Counted from the stretch's first letter, positions 25,370 through 34,621 are shown. The stretch: 59,435 bases of DNA from an uncultured Bacteroidales bacterium (GCA_902802265.1 CADCLN010000025.1:1-59435); one strand, 5' to 3'. The notes: generated by a model not told the origin, from the letters alone. Program-made: numbers and translations.

Positions 25370-26614
25370 ATGAGAAATAGAATTTATCTGTGCCTTGCCC
25401 ACATGTCGGGCAATGAGCAAAAATACATCCAAGAGGCTTTCGACACCAACTGGGTAGTGCCTCTTGGTCCCAACGTGAATGCGTTTGAAGAAGACCTGAA
25501 ACAGTTTGTTGACCCTACGAAAGAAGTGGTTGCCCTGTCTGCCGGTACAGCTGCAGTCCATCTGTCGCTGATTGCCTGTGGAGTGAAACGTGGTGACGAA
25601 GTGCTCTGCCAGGACTTTACGTTCTGTGCATCAAGCAATCCCATTACCTATCAAGGTGCAACGCCCGTGTTTGTTGACAGCGAAGCCGACAGCTGGAACA
25701 TGGATCCTGAACTGCTCGAAAAAGCCATCATCGACCGTCAGCAAAAAACGGGTCGTCTGCCGAAAGCCATCATGATGGTCTATCTCTATGGAATGCCTGG
25801 TCGCATTGACGAAATCATGGCGATAGCAGAAAAATATCAGATTCCGCTTATTGAAGATGCTGCTGAAGGACTTGGCTCCCGTTTCGACGGCAAGGTAGTG
25901 GGCAGCTTTGGTCAGTACGGCATACTCTCGTTCAATGGCAACAAGATGATTACCACCTCTGGAGGCGGTGCATTGGTTTGTCCCGATGCAGCTTCGAAGC
26001 AGGAAGTCATGTTTTATGCCACTCAGGCACGCGAGGCTTATCCATACTATCAACATGAGAAGATAGGCTACAACTACCGCATGTCGAACATCTGTGCAGG
26101 CATCGGACGTGGTCAGATGACTGTGCTCAACCAGCACATTCAGCATCATCATCACATCGCAGCCCTCTACAAGGAGGCATTCGCTGCAGTGCCAGGCATC
26201 ACTTTCCACGATAATCCTTCTCCACGTTACGACTCCAACTTCTGGCTCAACACCATCCTGCTCGACGAAGACTTGAAGGTGAAAGGTCAGGAGCAGGCAT
26301 ACGCCACAGCTGTGCAAGGTGCCGTGGGCGGTGCTGCAGGTGTTACTCATGCAGCCTCGTCGCTCCACACCGCTGTGGAACCAAATGCCAACGTGGAAGC
26401 CATGCGTATTTGTCTTGACAAGGCAATGATTGAATCCCGTCCTTTGTGGAAGCCCATGCATTGCCAGCCAGTCTATCGGGACAATCCTGCCTATGTCAAC
26501 GGAGTCTCGGAGTCCCTCTTCCGCCGCGGTCTCTGCCTGCCTTCTGGTCCCATGGTCACAGACGACGACGTGCAGTATATCATCGAAAATATATTGGCAT
26601 CCATTGAACGATAG
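25370..26614 (+). CDS. PglE-type sugar aminotransferase (DegT/DnrJ/EryC1)
   Basis: 414 residues. PLP-dependent aminotransferase of the sugar family: ALSAGTAAVHLSL (57-69), IEDAAEGLGSRFDG (161-174) and the PLP-binding Lys192 in FNGNKMITTSGGG. It aminates the 4-keto sugar made by the dehydratase encoded at 26815, giving the 4-amino sugar that the acyltransferase at 15246 would modify. Last gene of the plus-strand run; a bidirectional terminator follows at 26713. Confidence 0.92.
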   Translation: MRNRIYLCLAHMSGNEQKYIQEAFDTNWVVPLGPNVNAFEEDLKQFVDPTKEVVALSAGTAAVHLSLIACGVKRGDEVLCQDFTFCASSNPITYQGATPVFVDSEADSWNMDPELLEKAIIDRQQKTGRLPKAIMMVYLYGMPGRIDEIMAIAEKYQIPLIEDAAEGLGSRFDGKVVGSFGQYGILSFNGNKMITTSGGGALVCPDAASKQEVMFYATQAREAYPYYQHEKIGYNYRMSNICAGIGRGQMTVLNQHIQHHHHIAALYKEAFAAVPGITFHDNPSPRYDSNFWLNTILLDEDLKVKGQEQAYATAVQGAVGGAAGVTHAASSLHTAVEPNANVEAMRICLDKAMIESRPLWKPMHCQPVYRDNPAYVNGVSESLFRRGLCLPSGPMVTDDDVQYIIENILASIER

Positions 26615-26712
26615 TTTATCGTCGATTTAACAGCAGTTAAGTTTTGAATCGACAAGCGCTGTGTTTTGAATTTTCAACAGCTCAGTTTTAGCTTGAAAAT
26701 AGATGATAAATG

Positions 26713-26755
26713 TAAAATGCTAACTTAGAACCGATGGCTCTGAGTTAGCATTTTA
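26713..26755. terminator. Bidirectional terminator between convergent genes
   Basis: TAAAATGCTAACT (26713-26725) pairs with AGTTAGCATTTTA (26743-26755), extended by TAGA/TCTG pairing. T-rich ends lie on both strands, separating the aminotransferase and dehydratase genes. Confidence 0.8.
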
Positions 26756-26814
26756 TATGAATTTTAAGGAGAATCCGAAAGTCCCCGCGTTTTTACATTT
26801 TTGCGTTCTTACGG

Positions 26815-28767
26815 TTACTCCTTGTCCAACCGCTCGTATGGCGAGTTCTTGCTCTTAAACTCTGGAACGATGTCCTTCATCTTCTGGACGGTGACGAAGG
26901 GTTTGTTGCCTTGTGCCAATGCGATGAGTTCGAGGATGTCTTTCTTTACCTGTTTGTATTCGTATTCGCGCACCTTGGCAACCATGATTTTCTCGTTCTG
27001 CGTGGGTAGGGTAGTCTCTTTCTGGTTGAGCAACTCTTCGAAGAGTTTTTCTCCTGGACGCAGTCCTGTAAATTCTATCTCAATGTCTTTGCCAGGTACC
27101 AATCCAGCCAGGCGAATCATGTTCTTTGCCAAGTCGAGAATCTTGACGGGCTTGCCCATGTCGAAAACAAAGATTTCGCCGCCGTTGCCCAGTGTGCTGG
27201 CTTCCATGACAAGTGTACATGCTTCGGGAATGGTCATGAAGTAGCGGATAATCTCTGGGTGGGTGACGGTGACAGGACCGCCAGCGGCAATCTGCTTCTT
27301 GAAGTAAGGGATGACGGAGCCATTGCTGCCCAGCACATTGCCAAAGCGCGTGGTGATGAATTTGGTCTTTGTCTGTTGCTTGGCAAGACTTTGCACATAG
27401 ATTTCTGCCAGTCGCTTGCTGCAGCCCATCACGTTGGTGGGGTTGACGGCTTTGTCTGTAGATACCATGACGAAGCGTTCCGCTCCGTACTTTACAGCCA
27501 TGTTTGCCATGTTCATCGAACCGAGCACATTGGCGCAAATGGCTTCGTTGGGGTGGTCTTCCATCAGGGGCACGTGCTTGTAAGCTGCGGCGTGGTAGAT
27601 GACAGTGGGGTTGTATTCTTTCATGACCTCTTCGATGCGTTCTTCGTTGCGTACATCGCCAATGCGTGGTACAAGCTTCTGGTTGGGGAACTGGGCTTTG
27701 AGGTCGAGTGTGAGGTCGTGCAGAGGTGATTCTGCCATTTCGTAGAGGATGACAGCTTCGGGACCGTAGGGGATGATTTGTCGAACCAGTTCTGAACCGA
27801 TACTGCCCGCAGCTCCCGTCACCATGACGATTTTGCCCTGAATAGTTTGTCGCACGTTCTCCGTATCGATATTGATGACAGGGCGATCCAGAAGGTCTTC
27901 AATCTTGATGCTGTTGATTTTTGTCATGATGAAGGCCTGTGTGTCGATGTCGTCCACATCGCTCCATTCTTCGAAATCGCCTACGGTGTAGATATTGATA
28001 TTCTGTTCAAGCAGATTGTTCAGTTCTTTGTCGGCATTCAGTTCTTTCACTTTTGATTCGGGAATGATGATGCCATCGACCATGTCGCGCTTCATGCGTT
28101 TTGCCAGTTTCTCGTCGAGCTTTGTGACGTGCAGTCCTGCCATGTCGTGCGCTTTAAAATCCTCTCCGTTGTCAATGAAGCCCACGACCTTGTATTTGGT
28201 GTAGATGTCGCTGCGGAGCATTTTTGCCAGCGCAACACCTTTGGCATCGGCTCCGTAGATATATACACGCTTGCGGTTGACCATTTTGTGGGAAAGCATT
28301 TCGAAGACCGTCTTTGCGCCCACACGCAGACTGAACAGCAGGAGGAAGCAGAGTCCCATGTAGAAGACCACGGTGCTGTTCATCAGCAGTTTGTAGTCCC
28401 ATACATTTTCGCAGGTGAAGTTGAGAGCCAGCATGAGAATGGCGCCAGTCACCACAGCACCGAGCACTTTCAGCGTGTCGATGAAGGTGGAGAAGCGCAG
28501 CACGCCTGCGTAGGTGCGGAACAAGAGGAAGCAGCACAGCTGTACAAACAACACGATGGGCAACTGTTCGTGCAGCTGCAGATTCATCAGCGAACTTTTG
28601 TATGAGAATATGCCATTGGCAGCCCAGAAACTCATCACGAATGCCGCACTCGCAAGACACAAATCCACAGCCAGCACTCCCCAGCGAGGCAGATAGCTGC
28701 TTGACAGGGCTAATGAAGCAAATTTATAGACAGGTTTGTCGCTGTTTTTGTTCAAAAATTTATCCAT
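26815..28767 (-). CDS. PglF/WbpM-type membrane UDP-GlcNAc 4,6-dehydratase
   Basis: 650 residues. Four N-terminal membrane helices (about 25-125) lead to a first nucleotide-binding domain (RVYIYGADAKGVALAKML) and then the catalytic SDR domain (MVTGAAGSIGSELVRQI; AAAYKHVPLME; STDKAVNPTNVMGCSKR). This is the full-length WbpM/PglF architecture. It makes the UDP-4-keto-6-deoxy sugar, the first step before the aminotransferase and acyltransferase encoded at 25370 and 15246. Convergent with the aminotransferase; no clear promoter was seen in the 177 nt upstream. Confidence 0.93.
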   Translation of the reverse strand: MDKFLNKNSDKPVYKFASLALSSSYLPRWGVLAVDLCLASAAFVMSFWAANGIFSYKSSLMNLQLHEQLPIVLFVQLCCFLLFRTYAGVLRFSTFIDTLKVLGAVVTGAILMLALNFTCENVWDYKLLMNSTVVFYMGLCFLLLFSLRVGAKTVFEMLSHKMVNRKRVYIYGADAKGVALAKMLRSDIYTKYKVVGFIDNGEDFKAHDMAGLHVTKLDEKLAKRMKRDMVDGIIIPESKVKELNADKELNNLLEQNINIYTVGDFEEWSDVDDIDTQAFIMTKINSIKIEDLLDRPVINIDTENVRQTIQGKIVMVTGAAGSIGSELVRQIIPYGPEAVILYEMAESPLHDLTLDLKAQFPNQKLVPRIGDVRNEERIEEVMKEYNPTVIYHAAAYKHVPLMEDHPNEAICANVLGSMNMANMAVKYGAERFVMVSTDKAVNPTNVMGCSKRLAEIYVQSLAKQQTKTKFITTRFGNVLGSNGSVIPYFKKQIAAGGPVTVTHPEIIRYFMTIPEACTLVMEASTLGNGGEIFVFDMGKPVKILDLAKNMIRLAGLVPGKDIEIEFTGLRPGEKLFEELLNQKETTLPTQNEKIMVAKVREYEYKQVKKDILELIALAQGNKPFVTVQKMKDIVPEFKSKNSPYERLDKE

Positions 28768-28880
28768 TGCTTTATTTTTTGTAATATTATTAAATTCTAT
28801 TATATTTAACTAATTTTCCCTCTTTTTATTGCACTTCTGGGGTGGTTTTTCAGATGCTTATCATAAAAAATGCACAAAAA

Positions 28881-28923
28881 TGGTAAATGGTAAATGGTAA
28901 ATGGTAAATATTTCGTACTTTTG
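28881..28923 (+). promoter_or_regulatory. TGGTAAA x4 heptamer array joined to a -7 element
   Basis: Four perfect TGGTAAA copies (28881-28908), then 7 nt, then TACTTTTG (28916-28923). The array covers the place of the -33 box, which is not TTTG here. The same arrangement with the same 7-nt gap precedes the flippase gene at 31479. Confidence 0.7.
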
Positions 28924-28944
28924 CAGACATAAACCGTATGAAAC

Positions 28945-29976
28945 ATGTACGAATTTGATATAAAAACACTGCTGAGAAATTTGTGGAATGCTCGCCGCCG
29001 CATCGTGACAAACTGTGTCATCGCACTGTTTGTCGGGTTGGTGATTGCGTTTAGCATTCCGAAGCAATATGTTGCCCAATGCACCTTGGCATCGGAAGTG
29101 CAGAGTGAGGATATAGGTGGCAATCTTGGTGCGTTGGCTTCCATTGCGGGTATCAATGTGGCGAACAGCAGTGATGCCATAGGTCCCGACCTCTATCCCA
29201 GTGTCGTTTCTTCGCGCAGCTTTCTGGTTGATTTGCTCTATGTGGAGGTTACGACTGAGGAGGGTGAACGCCTGACCTACTACGACTATCTGAAGACGAA
29301 GACACGTTTGCCGTGGTGGGGATTCATCACAAAGGCCATCGGCAAGACACTGAAATCCATCTTGCCTGACGAAAAGAAGAAGTCTTCAGAGGAAGGTGAA
29401 CGCATTGACCCTGAGCACATGACTCGTGAAGAAGAATCGTTGGTGGAGGGAATGAAAAGCCTTATCAGTTGCAAAATCAATCAGAAAGACTTTACCATCA
29501 ATCTGGCGGTATATGCCCAAGACCCCAATGTGTCGAAGACAATGGTCGATACGGTGATGGTGCATTTGCAGAACTTCATTACGGCTTATCGCACGAACAA
29601 GGCTCGCAATGACCTGCAATTCTATCAGAAAATGGAAAAAGAAACCAACCAGAAATATATTGAATCGCAGAAAGTGTATGCTGACTATTGCGACTCGCAT
29701 CAGGGCATCATTCTTCAGGCTTATCAGACGGAACTGGAACGACTGGAGAACGAACTGCAGGTGGCTCTTTCTGCCTATACGCAAATGAAACAGCATGTGC
29801 AGATGGCTGAAGCTAAGGTGCAGGAGAAGACTCCAGCCTTCACGCTGATTGAGAAGTCCACCGTGCCCAACAAGGCTTCTTCGCCGAAAAAGTTATTGAT
29901 ATTGATAGCTTTCCTGTTCCTGAGTTTCACGGGAACGTGTGGTTGGTTATATGTGAAGCTTTTGTTTCAGCGGTAA
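28945..29976 (+). CDS. Wzz-type chain-length / polysaccharide co-polymerase
   Basis: 343 residues. One membrane helix near the N-terminus (VTNCVIALFVGLVIAFSI), a large periplasmic region with coiled-coil stretches (about 205-290), and a second helix at the C-terminus (LLILIAFLFLSFTGTCGWL). This is the Wzz topology; it sets the chain length made by the polymerase. An IAGINVANSS segment follows the first strand region, as in Bacteroidetes members. No C-terminal kinase domain. The last 30 nt overlap the end of the convergent flippase gene. Confidence 0.88.
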   Translation: MYEFDIKTLLRNLWNARRRIVTNCVIALFVGLVIAFSIPKQYVAQCTLASEVQSEDIGGNLGALASIAGINVANSSDAIGPDLYPSVVSSRSFLVDLLYVEVTTEEGERLTYYDYLKTKTRLPWWGFITKAIGKTLKSILPDEKKKSSEEGERIDPEHMTREEESLVEGMKSLISCKINQKDFTINLAVYAQDPNVSKTMVDTVMVHLQNFITAYRTNKARNDLQFYQKMEKETNQKYIESQKVYADYCDSHQGIILQAYQTELERLENELQVALSAYTQMKQHVQMAEAKVQEKTPAFTLIEKSTVPNKASSPKKLLILIAFLFLSFTGTCGWLYVKLLFQR

Positions 29977-31479
29977 TAAGAATCCAAGGATTGCCGCTTT
30001 TTCATCCTTGTTCAAAATTAGATAATAAGAAAGTCCGCACAGCAGCACTGTGCTTGCAGCCGTTACTGACAGCAGGCTGAGCCAACCTGTGCCGCACCCT
30101 GAATGAATCAGCATGCAGAGAAGGGTCACGGCGTAAACCAGCATGACGACGGGCAGGATGTTGCCTATGAGCAGTGTCCTGCGACCGATGCCAGTCTGCT
30201 GATGAGCTACCTGTGTACGTATGAAGATGCCCAGCAGTTCTTCTGCTATGATGCAGAGCATGATGCTTACGGGCGGCAACCCCATGCGGAAGGCTACATA
30301 GCCCAGCGGCAATGCCATAAGATGCAGTGTGCCCATGATGCTTTGCAGCCAGCGGATGCGTCCTGTGCTCTCGATGGCAATTTGCAGACCGATGGTCAGT
30401 TGGTTGATAAAGGCTATGACCAGGAAACTGCGGCAGAAGAGGATGCAGTTGCTGTCAACTTCTTTGCCCAGCCAGAGTCGGAGCACGAAGGGGATTTCAA
30501 TAAATAGAGGTACGGCTATGAGTGCCACCATCAGGGACGTAATGGTGCTGGTGGTGGTTGACAGGCGGATCATGCGGCTGTGCTGTCCAGCACCTTCGCT
30601 TTTCATGATTTGTGGACGCATGGCTCGGACGATGGTGTTGGCAAAGAAAACGATGAGTCCGTTTACTTGCTGTGCCACACCGTAGGCGGCATTGATGAGG
30701 ATGCCGAAGGCTTGGTTCAGAATCATGGCTGTGCCCTGGTAGCGTGCCATTCCACACCCTGTGCCGAAGAAGTTCCATGCAGCAAATGTGGCTATTTGTT
30801 TCATTTGCTTAGGGTCACGAATCTTGTGCCATCGGTAGTGCGATTCGGGATAATGCATCAGGCAATAGACTCGTTTTGCTACCAATACAATGATGAGGCT
30901 CGACATGGTCAGCACACCGTAAACAATGAGGCGGTCGCTCGTGGTGTAGCGGATGTAGAGGGCTGCTGCGAGTTTCATCAGCGAATCCAGAATGTTCAGT
31001 CCTGCAATGACTCCCATGTTCTCGTTAGCATTGATGTCCGCTTCGTAGGGCACGGTGATGATATTGACAAAGGTGCTGGCAGTGATGCAGTGAAGCAGGA
31101 TGAGGGCAGCTCCGATGCGGTCGGTGGGGGCTTGCAGCAAGTGGCTCACATAGTAGCTGCCGCCTGCCTCCAGTGCCACGACAATTACAAGGCCAATGGT
31201 GAGGTGCAGCAACAAGCTGTTATAGAAAGTCTCCTTGATTCTGTCTTTATTGCCACGACCTAATTCGTAGGACAGAAATCGTTGTGTCGCCGCACTCATG
31301 GCAATGTTCATGAAGGCAAACAGGGCTACCACACCCGCTACAAGGTTGTAGAGTCCGTAATCGACCAGTCCGAAGGCTTTCAGCAAAAGGCGCACCGCGA
31401 TGAGTTGCACCACGATGTTCACCCCCATGTTGGCATAGAGGAAAAGTGTGTTCAGTATGACACGTTGACTGTTGTTCAT
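29947..31479 (-). CDS. Wzx-type lipid-linked oligosaccharide flippase
   Basis: 510 residues with 12-14 hydrophobic helices spread over the whole length (first pair about 10-60). The N-terminal VDYGLYNLVAGVVALFAFMN is typical of the Bacteroidetes branch of the polysaccharide-transport (MATE/PST) family. It moves undecaprenyl-linked repeat units to the periplasm. Single-gene transcript from its own promoter at 31501-31494. Confidence 0.9.
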   Translation of the reverse strand: MNNSQRVILNTLFLYANMGVNIVVQLIAVRLLLKAFGLVDYGLYNLVAGVVALFAFMNIAMSAATQRFLSYELGRGNKDRIKETFYNSLLLHLTIGLVIVVALEAGGSYYVSHLLQAPTDRIGAALILLHCITASTFVNIITVPYEADINANENMGVIAGLNILDSLMKLAAALYIRYTTSDRLIVYGVLTMSSLIIVLVAKRVYCLMHYPESHYRWHKIRDPKQMKQIATFAAWNFFGTGCGMARYQGTAMILNQAFGILINAAYGVAQQVNGLIVFFANTIVRAMRPQIMKSEGAGQHSRMIRLSTTTSTITSLMVALIAVPLFIEIPFVLRLWLGKEVDSNCILFCRSFLVIAFINQLTIGLQIAIESTGRIRWLQSIMGTLHLMALPLGYVAFRMGLPPVSIMLCIIAEELLGIFIRTQVAHQQTGIGRRTLLIGNILPVVMLVYAVTLLCMLIHSGCGTGWLSLLSVTAASTVLLCGLSYYLILNKDEKAAILGFLLPLKQKLHI

Positions 31480-31493
31480 AAGTAATTTGGGTG

Positions 31494-31536
31494 CAAAGAT
31501 AAAAATTATTTACCATTTACCATTTACCATTTACCA
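31494..31536 (-). promoter_or_regulatory. TGGTAAA x4 array joined to the flippase -7 element
   Basis: Read on the minus strand: four TGGTAAA copies (31536-31509), 7 nt, then TATCTTTG (31501-31494). Array, copy number and spacing match the Wzz promoter at 28881. Confidence 0.7.
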
Positions 31537-31550
31537 TTTTTGTAAAAATT

Positions 31551-31595
31551 ATTCTTCATTCTTCATTCTTCATTCTTCATTTTTTCTTACCTTTG
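31551..31595 (+). promoter_or_regulatory. ATTCTTC x4 array joined to the polymerase -7 element
   Basis: Four perfect ATTCTTC copies (31551-31578), 9 nt, then TACCTTTG (31588-31595). The repeats again occupy the -33 position. The two arrays lie back to back in the divergent flippase/polymerase region. Confidence 0.65.
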
Positions 31596-31629
31596 CAGTC
31601 AAATTAACTTCGTTGAGCTTCTTACTTTA

Positions 31630-32817
31630 ATGACTATCGACCTCCGCCAGCAGACGGGCAACGCACTTTTCTTTTTGCTCATTCTGGTCATCATGTTGGA
31701 CCCTACCAACACGGTGCTTCACCTGAAGGACGTATTCTTCATCCTGCTTGTGGGCTACAACATAGTGTGCTTCAAGCCTGACTGGAAGTTCCTTCCACAC
31801 ATTTGCATAGTCTTTGCTGTGGTTACCATAGGTTACCTTATGGCAGAGGTGCAGCAGAACACAGTGGATGGGGAGCGGTTGCTGGGTGTGTACAAATCCA
31901 TCGCCCCTTTGGTGCTGCTGCTGTGGGTCAGGTATTATGATGTGCTTCGGCTTTCTGTGGTTCCTGCTGTGTTGACATGCCTATTGATTGTCGTGCTCTA
32001 TGTGATGGCTTCTGCTTCTGAGTCGTATGAATACGCCATGTACGTTTTCTTCAGTGAGCATAACGATATGGTGATGATGACGCAGCGCAGCTTCTTGGGT
32101 ATCCCGCTTTTTGGCATGTACTACAAATCGTTTGTAAGCCTATCTTTCGGGATGTACTTCGTTTTTTATCAGTCAGCCTATGCCTGCTCACGGTGGAAAC
32201 GTGTAGGTTACTGGCTGTTGTCGCTGCTTTTCTTTGTGGCATTCCTAATGAGCGGCACACGTGGTACGATGCTGTTGCCTTTCTTCATGGTGGCAGTGGT
32301 TTCTTTCTCCTTGTTGAAGGGGATGGGGCGGATGCGCTACGTGTTGTACCCACTGCTATTGCTTTTCGCGTTGTTCGTCGTGGGGGTGATTCTGCTTTTA
32401 GCATCGGAAACGGAGGAAGCTTCCAATACGATTAAGTATGCCCACATAGCGTCGTACATGAAGCTCTTTTCCGACCATCCGCTTTACTTGTTGATAGGAC
32501 AGGGAACGGCAACTTCGTTCTATACGGAGGGCTTGCGGCGCATGATGACAGAAACGGAATGGAGCTATGTGGAGCTTGTGCGTAATTACGGCGTGCTGTC
32601 GCTGCTGATTGTCGCTGTGTTGCTCTATCCCTTGAAAACGTTGTGGGCACAGGCACGAAGGGATGATTTTGCAATGGGGGTTCTGGCTACATATGTGGCT
32701 TACCTGCTGGTTGCAGGCACGAATCCACTGTTGTTTTCCTCTACAGGTATGTTGATGATATGGATCGCTTATTCTTATTCGGAATATACCGCACAACCTC
32801 TATCCTCTCACCCCTAA
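31630..32817 (+). CDS. O-antigen polymerase-like protein (Wzy)
   Basis: 395 residues with about 10-12 membrane helices and a larger periplasmic loop near 245-310 (ETEEASNTIKYAHIASYMK), then GQGTATSFYTEG and a final helix pair. The loop and ligase-like DHPLYLLIGQG segment fit the Wzy/O-antigen ligase superfamily. It joins flipped repeat units. It starts 35 nt after its promoter. The sequence is too divergent for sure separation from a WaaL ligase, but next to flippase and co-polymerase genes a polymerase is more likely. Confidence 0.8.
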   Translation: MTIDLRQQTGNALFFLLILVIMLDPTNTVLHLKDVFFILLVGYNIVCFKPDWKFLPHICIVFAVVTIGYLMAEVQQNTVDGERLLGVYKSIAPLVLLLWVRYYDVLRLSVVPAVLTCLLIVVLYVMASASESYEYAMYVFFSEHNDMVMMTQRSFLGIPLFGMYYKSFVSLSFGMYFVFYQSAYACSRWKRVGYWLLSLLFFVAFLMSGTRGTMLLPFFMVAVVSFSLLKGMGRMRYVLYPLLLLFALFVVGVILLLASETEEASNTIKYAHIASYMKLFSDHPLYLLIGQGTATSFYTEGLRRMMTETEWSYVELVRNYGVLSLLIVAVLLYPLKTLWAQARRDDFAMGVLATYVAYLLVAGTNPLLFSSTGMLMIWIAYSYSEYTAQPLSSHP

Positions 32818-32829
32818 CTTCTCACCCCA

Positions 32830-33672
32830 ATGAAATACAAGTCGCCTACACCCATAGCCATTCTGCTTGCCACGTACAATGGCGAGAAGTATATCGGAGA
32901 GCTGTTGTTGTCGCTGCAACAACAAACCATGTCTGAATGGACGCTGTTTGTTCAGGACGATGGTTCGGACGACGGTACGGTGCATATTTTGCAAAATGTT
33001 GCAACAAGGGATGGCAGAGTGATTGTAGTGGAACCAGAATGTTATGTGGGGGGGGCCATGAGGAATTTCATGTCGCTGCTGGAACGGGTCGAAGCGGATT
33101 ATTATATGTTTTGCGACCAAGATGATGTTTGGTTGCCAGAAAAGATTGCTCTTACTTATGGAGCCATGCAGCGTCTTACTTCGGAGCGGCGGGAGCTGCC
33201 CATTGCTGTATGTACAGATTTGGTGGTGGTCGATGCCGGTCTTAATCCTATTTCTCAGTCTTTCTGGAAAATGTCGGACATCAAGGCGGCGTTGTTGGCA
33301 GGGAGTCTGCAAATGCTGTATGTACACAATTTAGCCACAGGCTGTACACTGATGATAAATCATGCAGCCAAAGTGTGCTCCTTGCCGTTGGACAAAGTTG
33401 CCATGATGCACGACAGTTGGATTGTGCTCTGTGTAGCAGCAAAAGGCGGGGTTATCGAAGCTTTGCTCGAACAAACGGTGCTTTACCGCCAACACGCAGC
33501 CAATGTGTTGGGTGCAGAGAATCACCGTGGCTTGGGTCATGTGCTGGCTCGACTGGCTTCTTTGCGGCGTGTGTTTAGGCTAAATATGGCACGCTACAGA
33601 CTTGCCCGCCATTTTGGTTTGAAATCCCCCTTTTCCTATTTTTATTATAAATTACGCTATGCTTTCAGTTGA
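32830..33672 (+). CDS. Glycosyltransferase family 2 (rhamnosyltransferase-like)
   Basis: 280 residues, GT-A fold: AILLATYNGEKYIGELLLSL (about 8-27), FVQDDGSDDGT, and YYMFCDQDDVWLPEK with the metal-binding DQDD. Adds a sugar to the repeat unit in the cytoplasm. It starts 12 nt after the polymerase gene and overlaps the end of the convergent GT gene by 16 nt. Related in its motifs to the protein at 34646. Confidence 0.9.
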   Translation: MKYKSPTPIAILLATYNGEKYIGELLLSLQQQTMSEWTLFVQDDGSDDGTVHILQNVATRDGRVIVVEPECYVGGAMRNFMSLLERVEADYYMFCDQDDVWLPEKIALTYGAMQRLTSERRELPIAVCTDLVVVDAGLNPISQSFWKMSDIKAALLAGSLQMLYVHNLATGCTLMINHAAKVCSLPLDKVAMMHDSWIVLCVAAKGGVIEALLEQTVLYRQHAANVLGAENHRGLGHVLARLASLRRVFRLNMARYRLARHFGLKSPFSYFYYKLRYAFS

Positions 33673-34481
33673 GCCAGGACTTGACGGTTCAGCTTGTGCC
33701 CTTGCAAGTCAAGGAATCCCCATTTCCAGAAGAATTTGAATGCGGAAATGATGAAGAGGAAAAACAGTCGTTTTTCTTTTGAGGCTCCGTTGCCATAGTC
33801 GTGATAAACGTGTGCAAGGGGATAATAGATGGTGCGTTGGCATTCGTGGATTTTGCGGCTAAGATCGGTGTCTTCAAAGTACATGAAATAGCGGTCGTCA
33901 AATCCTCCAACCTGCCACAGTGTAGTCATTCTATATATTGCAAAGCAGCCCGTCACATGAAGTATGTCATAGGTTCTGTCTTGTTTCATTCCACGCATTT
34001 CAAAACGGTCTGTGACTCTTCTGTGCAGAGTTTGGGGCCACGGACATTTGCGCCAGAACAATTTCCAAGGCGATGGAGTCAGTTTGGGTAAGTATTGTAG
34101 AGTGCCATCAGGATTCAGAATTTGCGGCATCATGGCTCCCACATCGGAATGGATGTTCATGTAGTGGGTCATCGGGGCAATAACGTCAGTGTGATAAAAT
34201 ATGTCGGGGTTGACAATCACATGATATTTGCTGCCCCATTCGTGGGCTTGACGGATTGCAATGTTGTTTGCTTTGCCAAAACCGAGATTCTGTCCCAACC
34301 ACAGGTAAGTGATGCTGGTGTCTAAGGACTGCAAAACTCTCAGCCTGTCGGTGTCGGAATTGTCAATGAGATAGATGCGCTTCTCGTATTCATAAAGCAG
34401 GATGGAACTGATGACTCTTTTCAGTTCCTCAAGGGGTTGCTTGTACAATACAATACAGAATGAAACTTTGTAATCTATCAT
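33657..34481 (-). CDS. Glycosyltransferase family 2 (WbbL-like)
   Basis: 274 residues. GT-A motifs SFCIVLYKQPLEEL (start), LIDNSD, NLGFGKANNIAI and VNPDIF, the last being the DxD-like site. This set fits rhamnosyltransferases of the WbbL type. Adds a sugar to the lipid-linked repeat. It is transcribed alone from its own promoter (34505-34498), and its 3' end overlaps that of the plus-strand GT by 16 nt. Confidence 0.88.
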   Translation of the reverse strand: MIDYKVSFCIVLYKQPLEELKRVISSILLYEYEKRIYLIDNSDTDRLRVLQSLDTSITYLWLGQNLGFGKANNIAIRQAHEWGSKYHVIVNPDIFYHTDVIAPMTHYMNIHSDVGAMMPQILNPDGTLQYLPKLTPSPWKLFWRKCPWPQTLHRRVTDRFEMRGMKQDRTYDILHVTGCFAIYRMTTLWQVGGFDDRYFMYFEDTDLSRKIHECQRTIYYPLAHVYHDYGNGASKEKRLFFLFIISAFKFFWKWGFLDLQGHKLNRQVLAQLKA

Positions 34482-34497
34482 TGCCTGAAATTTTCTG

Positions 34498-34505
34498 CAA
34501 ATTTA
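34498..34505 (-). promoter_or_regulatory. -7 element (TAAATTTG) for the WbbL-like gene
   Basis: TAAATTTG on the minus strand, about 17 nt from the ATG, so the leader is very short. Confidence 0.5.
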
Positions 34506-34621
34506 CTTCATTTTTCTGATATGAACATTCGTTCTGGATGGAAAGTTGTAAAAAACGGTGGCGAAAGTCTGCCTTTTTGTAAATAAAATGTAGAATTGTT
34601 GCATACGTTTCGTGAAATACC

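Noticed and set aside
28806-29180. Minus-strand frame starting with MASLLFATLIP before the Wzz gene
   Set aside because: It runs antisense through the Wzz coding start, the promoter and the heptamer repeats; its C-terminal part is translated repeat.
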